Assembly: GCA_050290245.1 (NCBI GenBank)
Contig: JBNKHH010000065.1
Coordinates: forward strand, 1 to 6,840
Length of the DNA stretch: 6,840 nt
Origin: JBNKHH01 sp050290245
Lineage (GTDB): Bacteria; Pseudomonadota; Alphaproteobacteria; Rhodobacterales; Rhodobacteraceae
Direction: 5' to 3'
Every line of letters begins with the position of its first letter. The stretch's first letter is position 1. Under the pieces are notes generated by a model. That model had not been told where the DNA came from, did no database searches, and saw only the letters and a program-made list of their open reading frames with translations. Below, piece after piece: positions 1-6,454 of this stretch. The translations under genes and the position numbers were made by a program.

Positions 1-150
1 GACGGCTTCGTCCGCATTGCTGTCGTCGCGCGGAAATGCGTCTTCGGCAACCCATGGCACCTGGCGGCTGCCCCTGTCGGCTTGCGGGCAGGTCCGCTTT
101 CCGGCGAACAGGCGCTATTGGGGTGGTTCATCGCGGGAGCATTCGTGTGA
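1..150 (+). CDS. possible 3' end of an unrecognised gene (5' truncated)
   Basis: Frame 1 is open from the window edge to a TGA at 148-150, giving 49 codons with no start inside the window. The peptide begins DGFVRIAVVARKCVFGNPWH and ends in a hydrophobic stretch, ALLGWFIAGAFV. By hand count about 36 of 49 third positions are G or C, which fits real coding in a GC-rich genome. I do not recognise the family. The two other + frames are also open here, and the 12-nt string at 89-100 (caggtccgcttt) also occurs in the intergenic repeat at 6708-6719, so this may be non-coding. The call stays tentative. Confidence 0.28.
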   Translation, partial: DGFVRIAVVARKCVFGNPWHLAAAPVGLRAGPLSGEQALLGWFIAGAFV

Positions 151-246
151 TGTCTCTGCCGACAGCGACGGCGTCAGGCAAAATCCATCGCTTGTCCAGG
201 CCGCCGCATCCAGACTCAAAGCCCAGCGCGAGGGAGCTTCAACCGG

Positions 247-288
247 TCCCGCCCAAGCCGATAGAGATACGTCATGGTTCGGGCGGGA
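247..288. other. strong stem-loop, possible terminator or processed leader
   Basis: The arms 247-259 (tcccgcccaagcc) and 276-288 (ggttcgggcggga) pair over 13 positions with one A-C mismatch and one G-T wobble. The outer 8 bp (tcccgccc/gggcggga) are perfect, and the loop is 16 nt. It lies about 100 nt after the putative gene end at 150. No T-run follows either arm, so a classical Rho-independent terminator is not supported; other roles are open. Confidence 0.45.
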
Positions 289-436
289 ACAATTTCTGCG
301 CCTGAAACAGCAAACGAGGTTGGTTGCGCGCCACAGAAGACAATGAAATCAGATGTTTATATCAAAAAAGGCTAAGCCGTTTTCTTTGCCCGGAAGCACA
401 GCGGAAGCAGGCAAATGCGGCGATCCCTGTAGATCA

Positions 437-468
437 CGGGACCGGCCATGCGAAGCCGGCAGGTCCCG
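437..468. other. GC-rich stem-loop
   Basis: cgggacc at 437-443 pairs perfectly with ggtcccg at 462-468. Inside, ggc (444-446) can pair with gcc (455-457), leaving ggca (458-461) as a bulge. An alternative inner pairing is ccggc (442-446) with gccgg (455-459). No T-run follows. Function is unknown. Confidence 0.4.
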
Positions 469-550
469 ATGCCAACAGGAAGTGCTGCAAAGGGAACGGC
501 GACCGCAAACTCCATGAACCGCAAGGCGCATCAACCCGGCACGTTTCGAC

Positions 551-622
551 CGCTATGAGGCCCAGAGCCGACCTGTCCTCCTGATGTCGCCGAACTCAGC
601 TTATGACCCTGAGCGGCCATTA
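551..622 (+). repeat. decayed copy of the GTCCGCT/AGCGGAC intergenic repeat
   Basis: Segments here resemble the better preserved copies downstream. The 11-mer gcttatgaccc at 599-609 is identical to 2714-2724 and is followed by gagcggccatt, close to the AGCGGAC core. The stretch starting at 550 (ccgctatgaggcccagagccgacctg, in segments) is similar, with small gaps, to 6713-6737. This places repeat material 60-130 bp before the first cyclase gene as well as after both cyclase genes. The match is partial and could be overcalled. Confidence 0.4.
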
Positions 623-669
623 ATAATCGCGATAGACACGATCCAGCACCGTTTCTAAACTCCGCCCGC

Positions 670-676
670 AAGGGGG
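670..676 (+). promoter_or_regulatory. ribosome binding site of the first cyclase gene
   Basis: The purine run aaggggg ends 7 nt before the ATG at 684. It supports that start, which gives the N-terminus MADEG followed by the conserved QRRLTTILAADVAGYSRL block, closely matching the start of the paralogue at 4237. Confidence 0.7.
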
Positions 677-683
677 CTCGTTC

Positions 684-2561
684 ATGGCCGATGAAGGGGT
701 TCAGCGCAGGCTGACGACGATTCTCGCTGCCGACGTAGCGGGCTATAGTCGGCTTGTCGCTGCCGACGAGGAGGCGACACTTCGCACCCTGAAATCTCAC
801 CGCACGGTTGTCGACGACCTCATTACACGCCATCACGGACGGATATTCGGCTCGGCCGGTGATAGCGTCATCGCCGAATTCGGGAGCACGGTCGAGGCCG
901 TCCGCTGCGCCATGGCGGTCCAGGAAAAGCTCAGCGAACAAAATGCAGATCTGCCTGCCGACCGCCAGATGCACTTTCGCATCGGCATAAACGTTGGCGA
1001 TGTCATGGTCGACGGCCGGAACCTGATGGGCGACGCCGTCAACATTGCTGCGCGCCTGGAAGGCCTAGCTGAACCGGGCGGCATCACTATTTCCGGCAGC
1101 ACGTTCGATCAGGTCAAAAACAAGCTGTCGGTGGGCTTCGAAGATATCGGGCTGCAAAAGGTAAAAAACATTCCGGAGTCAGTGCAGACATTCCGGCTGG
1201 TTTCTGCCCAGGCGAGTATCACCGCCTCACCCCGGAAAGACCGCAAATGGCGTGTACCGGCTATCGCCACTGCTCTTGTTTTACTTGTCGCCGCTGGCGC
1301 TCTGACCGTGTGGCAGCCCTGGGGGTCGGACCTACGCCCGGCGTCCGTCAGCAATATGAAGCTAAGCCTGCCCGACAAGCCTTCGATCGTTGTTCTCCCA
1401 TTCGACAATCTCTCGGGGGACGAAGATCAGGACTATTTCGCCGACGGCATAACTGAAGACATTATCACCGACATCTCGAAAGTTTCGGGCATTTTTGTCG
1501 TCGCCGGCAGCTCTTCGTTCGCCTTCAAGGACAAGGATATCGAAATTCGCGACGTGGCCGAAGAGTTCGGCGTGCGCTACGTCCTACAAGGCAGCGTGCG
1601 CCGGGTTGGTGACGACCTGCGCATCACGGCGCAACTGATAGACGCGATCAGGGGAAACAATATCTGGGGTGACCGCTACGACCGAGATGTCAGCGACATA
1701 TTCGCCGTCCAGTCGGAGGTTACAGAGCAGGTCGTTCGGGCGATGGCAGTCACGCTCAAGGCAAACGAGCATGACCGGCTGCTGCAGAAATACGCCACGA
1801 ATATCGATGCCTACGATGCCTTTCTTCGTGCCCGCCGGCTAGTGGCGTCGCCCGGGCGGCAAAATCTGGATGAAGGCGAGCGAATGTTCAAGCGCGCGAT
1901 CGAGCTGGATCCGCAGTTTGCCGGCGGCTACGCCGGGTTGGCCTTCAATTACTCGGTGAAAGCCCGTCTGCGGTTTGGCGATTCGCCGGAAGAGGATGCG
2001 CGCAGATCGCTCGAGTTTGCCCAGAAGGCTGTGCAGGTCGATCCGGAATTCGCATGGTCGTATATCGCTCTGGCCGGCGCGCACTTGTCGAACGGCAATC
2101 ACGACGCGGCGGTCGAGGCGGCCCGGCGCGGGGTACAAATTCAACCGAACGGGTACGAAGAAAACCTGTTCATGGGCTTTCACCTATATTTTGCCGGCGA
2201 AGCGGCGGCGGCGGTCGAGCATTTGGAACGGGCGCGCCGCATCAGCCCGATCGACACAATCAGAGGCGTTGCCTTCCTCGCCAATGCGTTATTTATGAAC
2301 GCGGATTATGCGCGGTCAGAAGAGCTGCGCCTGCTGCGTATCGAAAAGTTTGCGACCCAAAACCCCAATGCATATGTGTGGCTGGCGGCCACGCAGTATC
2401 AATTGGGCAAGCTCGACGAAGCTGCAGCGACGGTCGAGAAACTGCGCAATCTCTGGCCGGATTTTCGCCTTTCGAAATGGGGGTTGGTCAAAGCCTTTAA
2501 GTTGGCCGAAAATCGAGAGCGGCTCTACAACTCTGCTGCTGGCGCCGGCGTGCCGGAGTGA
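684..2561 (+). CDS. class III adenylate/guanylate cyclase with TolB-like domain and TPRs
   Basis: The 625-residue protein should make cyclic AMP or a related nucleotide. Residues 8-172 are a class III cyclase domain: metal-binding Asp17 (ILAADVAGYSRL) and Asp60 (GSAGDSVIAEF), then GDAVNIAARLEG with Asn120 and transition-state Arg124. A basic stretch (184-190) precedes one membrane segment at about 191-210, so the cyclase is probably cytoplasmic and the rest periplasmic. Residues 229-358 are a TolB/FlgO-like domain (LPDKPSIVVLPFDNLSGD; RYVLQGSVRR; QLIDAIRGNNIWGDRYD). About five TPR-like units follow at 394-577 (AIELDPQFAGGYAGLA is typical). The end, RERLYNSAAGAGVPE, is a worn version of the family's usual C-terminus, so it is full length. 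At the two substrate-selecting positions it has Gly56 and Asn113 instead of Lys and Asp. The paralogue at 4237-6438 shares about 60% identity over the first 170 residues. Domain calls are firm; nucleotide product and signal are unknown. Confidence 0.93.
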   Translation: MADEGVQRRLTTILAADVAGYSRLVAADEEATLRTLKSHRTVVDDLITRHHGRIFGSAGDSVIAEFGSTVEAVRCAMAVQEKLSEQNADLPADRQMHFRIGINVGDVMVDGRNLMGDAVNIAARLEGLAEPGGITISGSTFDQVKNKLSVGFEDIGLQKVKNIPESVQTFRLVSAQASITASPRKDRKWRVPAIATALVLLVAAGALTVWQPWGSDLRPASVSNMKLSLPDKPSIVVLPFDNLSGDEDQDYFADGITEDIITDISKVSGIFVVAGSSSFAFKDKDIEIRDVAEEFGVRYVLQGSVRRVGDDLRITAQLIDAIRGNNIWGDRYDRDVSDIFAVQSEVTEQVVRAMAVTLKANEHDRLLQKYATNIDAYDAFLRARRLVASPGRQNLDEGERMFKRAIELDPQFAGGYAGLAFNYSVKARLRFGDSPEEDARRSLEFAQKAVQVDPEFAWSYIALAGAHLSNGNHDAAVEAARRGVQIQPNGYEENLFMGFHLYFAGEAAAAVEHLERARRISPIDTIRGVAFLANALFMNADYARSEELRLLRIEKFATQNPNAYVWLAATQYQLGKLDEAAATVEKLRNLWPDFRLSKWGLVKAFKLAENRERLYNSAAGAGVPE

Positions 2562-2575
2562 AGTGGCCGTCTTTC

Positions 2576-2724
2576 ATGTCCGACTCTGGCACCAAGCCGA
2601 CCTTACCCACAGCATCCGAGCACGTCTGCTATCCGGCACTAACCGGACATCGCAGCATCCAAGTCAGCTTTCGGCCCACAAGCGGACGCTTCGCCTCCGC
2701 CGGCGTCAGGTCCGCTTATGACCC
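2576..2724 (+). repeat. 149-bp intergenic repeat, copy 1
   Basis: This segment aligns without gaps to 6577-6725 at a constant offset of 4001 bp. By hand count the right part, 2614-2724 (111 bp), has 8 mismatches (about 93% identity), while the left part, 2576-2613 (38 bp), matches at only 24 positions. The copy starts 15 bp after the stop of the first cyclase gene. Inside, aagcggac (2680-2687) and gtccgctt (2710-2717) form a perfect 8-bp inverted repeat. Related GTCCGCT/AGCGGAC repeats are, as I recall, scattered between genes in Rhizobiales and often yield spurious small ORF annotations. It is not a recognisable insertion sequence and encodes no transposase. Confidence 0.85.
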
Positions 2725-2783
2725 AACCACGACATGACGCCTGCTCGTCAGCCGATTCTCTCACGCCTTGGTGGTTGGGTCAT
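2718..2783. repeat. 66-bp element bounded by a perfect 13-bp inverted repeat
   Basis: atgacccaaccac at 2718-2730 is the exact reverse complement of gtggttgggtcat at 2771-2783, with 40 nt between. Nested inside, tgacg (2735-2739) pairs with cgtca (2746-2750). The left arm overlaps the last 7 bp of repeat copy 1, so the structure may come from a second, inverted fragment of the same repeat family. As RNA it would form a stable stem, possibly ending or processing the cyclase transcript. There is no T-run after it. Confidence 0.75.
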
Positions 2784-2858
2784 TCGACCAACTCTGCGTT
2801 CGATTCACTCGTTGTCCACCGCCTGTTCCTCGGACTAGTCTTGGACCGAACGGAAGCT

Positions 2859-2880
2859 GGCCGATTTGGTTCGATCGGCC
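2859..2880. promoter_or_regulatory. perfect 7-bp palindrome ahead of the binding-protein gene, operator-like
   Basis: ggccgat (2859-2865) and atcggcc (2874-2880) are exact reverse complements separated by 8 nt, ending 36 bp before the ATG at 2917 and 18 bp before the ribosome binding site. Two arms about 15 bp centre to centre could suit a dimeric repressor or activator; it could also be a leader hairpin. No regulator gene is present in the window to assign to it. Confidence 0.4.
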
Positions 2881-2898
2881 GAAAAATCGTTTATCAAC

Positions 2899-2906
2899 AG
2901 GGAGGA
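2899..2906 (+). promoter_or_regulatory. ribosome binding site deciding the start of the binding-protein gene
   Basis: agggagga is a strong Shine-Dalgarno match with 10 nt to the ATG at 2917. An upstream in-frame GTG-type start at 2866 would place this site inside the gene and put 17 hydrophilic residues ahead of the signal peptide, so 2917 is preferred. The ATG at 2941 is too far from this site. Confidence 0.75.
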
Positions 2907-2916
2907 TCAGAGTCGC

Positions 2917-3921
2917 ATGCCGCCTTTGAAGTCGTTGGCCATGCCGGCCCTGGCCGGTTTTGCTGCCCTGGGCCTTCTGCTACAGGCCGCTCCCGCGAAC
3001 GCTCAGGCGGACTGCCCGCGCGGTGACTTAGACGAACGCTATTGCGACCGCAACGGCGATCTGGTGGCCGATGCGCCGACCGATCCGAGCCAATGGATCG
3101 ATCCCGATACCTTGATCTTCGGCTATACGCCAGAGCGGGATCCGGCGGTCTACAAGGAAGCCTGGTCCGACTTCCTGGAGCACATGGAGAAGGTGACGGG
3201 CAAAAAGGTCTTGTTCTTTCCGGCGCATTCCAGCGCCGCTCTGATCGAGGCCATGCGGTCGGGCAGCTTGCACGTGGCCGGAATCAACACCGGGTCTAAT
3301 CCGCTGGCGGTCAACTGCGCCGGCTTCGTATCCTTCACCATGATGGCCAGCCTGAACGGCGACTACGGTTACTCCATGGAGATCCTGACCTATCCGGGCA
3401 GCGGCATCGAGAAGATCGAGGACATCAAGGGCCGGACGCTGGCCCTCACCACGCCTACGTCGAACTCCGGGTTCAAGGCCCCCTTGGCCTTGCTCAAGAG
3501 CGAGTTCGACATGATCCCCGGCCGGGATTTTAAGACTGCCTTCTCGGGCATGCACGACAGCTCAATCCTGGGCGTGGCGAACAGGGACTACGACGCCGCC
3601 GCGATCGCTAATTCGGTCAAGGTCCGGATGATCAAGCGCGACGTGATCAAGCAGGAGGACACGATTGTCCTTTACCGGTCCCAGAGGTTCCCCACCACGG
3701 GCTATGGTCACGTCTTCAACCTGAAACCGGAGCTGGCGGAGAAGGTCAAAGAATCGTTCAAGTCCTTTCAATGGGACAAGCCCGATGGCTCGCCCACCAG
3801 CTTGAAGGTGGAGTTCTCCAAGTCCAACGAAGGCCAGTTCATTCCGATCACCTACCAGGAGCACTGGAACGTGATTCGGAAGATCGACGGGGCCAACAAC
3901 GTGTCCTACGTCTGCAAGTGA
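2917..3921 (+). CDS. PhnD-like phosphate/phosphonate ABC transporter periplasmic binding protein
   Basis: This 334-residue exported protein resembles the phosphate/phosphite/phosphonate (PhnD) substrate-binding family, which captures oxyanion ligands in the periplasm for an ABC importer. Residues 1-29 are a clear signal peptide (MPPLKSLAMPALAGFAALGL, then ANA before Gln30). The mature part shows family features: FGYTPERDP near 68, the FPAHSSAALIEAMRSGSLHV block at 101-120, the Ser/Thr-rich TTPTSNSGFKAP loop at 178-189 likely lining the ligand site, and FSGMHDSSILGVANRDYDAA at 209-228. Length is normal for the family. Before the core sits CPRGDLDERYCDRNGDLVAD (33-52), where Cys33 and Cys43 could form a disulfide and Asp44, Asn46, Asp48 and Asp52 resemble a calcium loop; Cys134 and Cys333 are two more cysteines. 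No permease or ATPase gene adjoins it, so it is an orphan here, set between two cyclase genes. The ligand is not deducible. Confidence 0.9.
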   Translation: MPPLKSLAMPALAGFAALGLLLQAAPANAQADCPRGDLDERYCDRNGDLVADAPTDPSQWIDPDTLIFGYTPERDPAVYKEAWSDFLEHMEKVTGKKVLFFPAHSSAALIEAMRSGSLHVAGINTGSNPLAVNCAGFVSFTMMASLNGDYGYSMEILTYPGSGIEKIEDIKGRTLALTTPTSNSGFKAPLALLKSEFDMIPGRDFKTAFSGMHDSSILGVANRDYDAAAIANSVKVRMIKRDVIKQEDTIVLYRSQRFPTTGYGHVFNLKPELAEKVKESFKSFQWDKPDGSPTSLKVEFSKSNEGQFIPITYQEHWNVIRKIDGANNVSYVCK

Positions 3922-4236
3922 CCCATGCTGTTCTTTAACCCGGTGGTTGAATATTAACCTCTCCGTGATGCACCTGTCGGGTTCACTGTTCTCTCCGCAG
4001 CAGGGTCTCTTGCCCTCTGCATGATGGCATTGGAGGACGTTGGCGGATCAATGTGTAAAGCGCGCTTGCCTCGATGAGATAGGCCCTGGCTGGAGCGATC
4101 ACCGAGTGAGACCTGCACTCACTGGAAGAGCTCTACTTACCACGCCACACACCCTCATGCGACATTCAGCCCTGATAGACTCATTCTACCGGCGCTCGTA
4201 AACTCCTTTCTCATTACGCACGTCTAAGAGGGCCTC
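3922..4236. other. 315-bp intergenic region with small hairpins, no gene seen
   Basis: No credible gene is visible on either strand. Three stem-loops can be drawn. 3945-3959 is ggttga/ttaacc with one G-T pair and a 3-nt loop. 3997-4020 is gcag/ctgc plus aggg/ccct with one bulged C. 4102-4125 is agtgag/ctcact extended by cc/gg past a bulged G. None is followed by a T-run. Either of the first two could help end the binding-protein transcript. The space suggests the second cyclase gene has its own promoter, though no clear -35/-10 pair was found. Confidence 0.5.
4226..4232 (+). promoter_or_regulatory. ribosome binding site of the second cyclase gene
   Basis: aagaggg lies 4 nt before the ATG at 4237 (5 nt counted from its gagg core). 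The spacing is short but usable. The resulting start, MAEERLQRKLTTILAADVAG, aligns residue for residue with the start of the other cyclase, which confirms it. Confidence 0.6.
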
Positions 4237-6438
4237 ATGGCCGAGGAGCGCCTTCAACGCAAGCTGACCACGATCCTCGCCGCCGACGTCGCGGGGTATA
4301 CTCGCCTCATGCGCGCGGATGAGGAAGCGACTCTCAAGACACTGAGCGCGTATCGCGAAATTATCGACGGGTTCATCGCCCGCCACGACGGCCGCGTCTT
4401 TAGCACCGGAGGCGACAGCATGCTGGCCGAATTTAGCAGCCCGGTCGAGGCGGTGCGCTGCGCCGTTTCATGCCAGAAAGAGGTTTCGCGCCGCAACGCG
4501 GAGCTGGCGGACGATCGAAGGTTGAAGTTTCGCATCGGCGTGAACGTCGGCGACATAATGGTCAAGGATGGCGATCTTTTCGGCGACGGTGTCAATGTGG
4601 CCGCGCGTCTGGAAGGACTGGCTGATGCGGGTGGCGTTTGTATTTCCGGGAGCGTGTTCGAGCAGGTCAAGCACAAGCTGTCGCTCGACTTCGAAGATAT
4701 GGGTCCGCAGGACGTTAAGAACATCGCCGAGCCCATTTCGGTCTACCGGGTGATCATCGACGAAAAAGCGGACGGCTTGGTCATGGCGGAACGCCCGAGC
4801 GTTTCTAGTTGGGGGCTGCGCCCAGCGCTCATGGCCGCTGGAGTTGCGCTCTTCGCTGTAATCGGTGGATTGGTTTGGTGGCAACCCTGGGTACCCAATA
4901 CTGAACTGGCAAAGGAGGAGAAGATGGCCCTTCCGCTGCCTGACAAACCCTCCTTAGCCGTCTTGCCATTCGATAACTTGTCCAATGACCCCAATCAGCA
5001 GGTTTTTGTCGATGGCCTGACCGAAGATTTGATCACCGATCTTTCCAAAGTTTCCGGCCTGTTTGTCATCGCGCGTAATTCGACATCTGTCTACAAGAAC
5101 ACGCCGGTCGAGATCCGGACGGTCTCGGAGACCCTCGGCGTGCGCTATGTCTTGGAAGGTAGCGTCAGGCGAGACGGCGATCAGTTGCGCGTCAACGCCC
5201 AGCTCATAGATGCAACGACCGGCGGGCACCTTTGGGCCGACAGATTCGATGGAGAAGTGACCAATATTTTTGCCGTTCAGGACGAATTTGTCCTCAAGAT
5301 TGTCGAGGCCTTGGCGGTTGAGCTCTCTGAAAGCGAGAAGAGTGAAATCAACCTAGGCAAGACCGACAATATTGAAGCGAGGGAGGCGTTTCAGCGCGGG
5401 TGGGAGCTTTATTCGAAATTCAATGCACAAGATAACGCAAAGGCGGAAGGCCACCTGCAGAAAGCCATCGAGCTTGATCCTGAATTTGGCCGTGCCCATG
5501 CGGCGCTCGCTCTCGTCTACTATAGGGGATACAGATTCAATTGGGGGCGAGAGATGGGTAAAAGCTGGAATCGCCTCAGAAGGCTAACAACTGACACACT
5601 CGAGATAGCGAAGCAGCATCCGTCGCCCTTGGTTCACGTGGCCGGGGCGTTGGAATACGTAAACAGAGGTCTCGCTGATCAGGCACGCATCGAAGCGGAG
5701 CAGGCCATTGCAATGCAACCCAACGACCCGGAAGCGCACATCGCAATGGCCTTTGCAATGATCATATCCGGAAGGCCCTGGGAAGGCTTGAGTTCAGTCC
5801 AGGCCGCAATGCGGCTTAATCCCAGATACCCAAGCAGTTACGTATTCGCGCAGGGGATTGCTCTTTTTGCGATCGGTAATTTGGAAGAGGCGGCAATCAC
5901 GTTGGAAGAAGGTCATGCGCGTGATCCCAAGGCCATCGAGTTGTTGCCCGTGTTGGCGTCCGTGTTCGCGCAACTTGAACGCAGACAAGACGCCCGCGAC
6001 ACCGTGTTGAAATGGAGGCCGGGGTTAAGTCAATTGGAGTTGCAATTTCTTCCCGACGAATACCAGTTTCCTGTCAGATGGTCGCTGGAACATAGCAGGG
6101 TCAGGGAGCGATTGATCGACGGATTGCGGGTTGCTGTTCTACCGCTGGACACCACCGTCTCCAGCCTTCTTGGCAAGCTGAAGGTCATTACGCCCTTTGA
6201 GCGCTCCACCGTTATCCGAACCCTTGGGTGGTTCGGCCCATCGGCGGCGGTTGCGGTTCCCGACTTGATCCAGGCTCTTAGCAGCGAGCACCAGCAAGTT
6301 CGTGTGGAAGCCGCGATCACATTGGGGAAGATCGGCCCCGAAGCAAGAGCGGCGATACCCGTGCTCGCAGCAATATCAGACGACATTTCCGTCAGTTTTT
6401 ATGCGAAAGAGGCGTTGAAGGAAATTATCGGCAATTGA
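4237..6438 (+). CDS. class III cyclase with TolB-like domain, TPRs and C-terminal HEAT repeats
   Basis: This 733-residue protein has the plan of the cyclase at 684-2561 plus an extra domain. Residues 8-172 are the class III cyclase: metal ligands Asp17 and Asp60 (STGGDSMLAEF), Asn120 and Arg124 in GDGVNVAARLEG. The lysine position that reads adenine is Ser56, while the partner position keeps Asp113. One membrane segment spans about 197-215, ending WWQPW. Residues 234-363 are the TolB/FlgO-like domain (LPDKPSLAVLPFDNLSND; YVLEGSVRRDGDQLRVNAQL). TPR-like units run from about 400 to 582. RERLIDGLRVAVLP (623-636) matches where family members, including its neighbour, normally stop. Beyond it, 643-733 holds two to three HEAT/PBS-lyase-like repeats: LGWFGPSAAVAVPDLIQAL and LGKIGPEARAAIPVLAAI. 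The TPR and HEAT parts would be periplasmic and likely bind a protein. Product may be cAMP; this is not proven. Confidence 0.93.
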   Translation: MAEERLQRKLTTILAADVAGYTRLMRADEEATLKTLSAYREIIDGFIARHDGRVFSTGGDSMLAEFSSPVEAVRCAVSCQKEVSRRNAELADDRRLKFRIGVNVGDIMVKDGDLFGDGVNVAARLEGLADAGGVCISGSVFEQVKHKLSLDFEDMGPQDVKNIAEPISVYRVIIDEKADGLVMAERPSVSSWGLRPALMAAGVALFAVIGGLVWWQPWVPNTELAKEEKMALPLPDKPSLAVLPFDNLSNDPNQQVFVDGLTEDLITDLSKVSGLFVIARNSTSVYKNTPVEIRTVSETLGVRYVLEGSVRRDGDQLRVNAQLIDATTGGHLWADRFDGEVTNIFAVQDEFVLKIVEALAVELSESEKSEINLGKTDNIEAREAFQRGWELYSKFNAQDNAKAEGHLQKAIELDPEFGRAHAALALVYYRGYRFNWGREMGKSWNRLRRLTTDTLEIAKQHPSPLVHVAGALEYVNRGLADQARIEAEQAIAMQPNDPEAHIAMAFAMIISGRPWEGLSSVQAAMRLNPRYPSSYVFAQGIALFAIGNLEEAAITLEEGHARDPKAIELLPVLASVFAQLERRQDARDTVLKWRPGLSQLELQFLPDEYQFPVRWSLEHSRVRERLIDGLRVAVLPLDTTVSSLLGKLKVITPFERSTVIRTLGWFGPSAAVAVPDLIQALSSEHQQVRVEAAITLGKIGPEARAAIPVLAAISDDISVSFYAKEALKEIIGN

Positions 6439-6454
6439 TGCACCAGAATATGCC

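Larger units (their letters stand above)
151..683. other. 533-bp intergenic region without a convincing gene
   Basis: Several overlapping open frames occur on both strands, but none has a ribosome binding site, a recognisable domain or a plausible composition, and they contradict each other. What can be seen is structure: a long stem-loop at 247-288, a second at 437-468, and a decayed piece of the GTCCGCT-type repeat at about 551-622. The last 60 bases form the leader of the downstream cyclase gene. No -35/-10 pair with good spacing could be picked out. Confidence 0.6.

Noticed and set aside
17..346. Open frames of 89-109 codons on the + strand near the left edge
   Set aside because: They overlap each other in different frames, lack binding sites and show no domain or sensible composition.
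349..534. Minus-strand 61-codon open frame
   Set aside because: Composition is unlike a folded protein, it overlaps the stem-loop at 437-468, and no start signal is visible.
601..626. Possible -35/-10 pair (ttatga and taataa) before the first cyclase gene
   Set aside because: The spacing is only 14 bp and the left box lies in repeat remnant sequence; the match is too weak to call.
2812..2841. Possible promoter (ttgtcc, 18 bp, tagtct) before the binding-protein gene
   Set aside because: The -10 match is only three of six, so it cannot be told from chance.
2866..2916. Upstream start for the binding-protein gene adding 17 residues
   Set aside because: It would bury the strong ribosome binding site at 2899-2906 inside the gene and put charged residues ahead of a normal signal peptide.
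3028..3555. Minus-strand 175-codon open frame
   Set aside because: It is the antisense shadow of the well-supported binding-protein gene and shows no domain of its own.
4060..4135. Possible insertion sequence remnant before the second cyclase gene
   Set aside because: Only a short hairpin (4102-4125) is visible; no terminal inverted repeats, target duplication or transposase coding trace was found.
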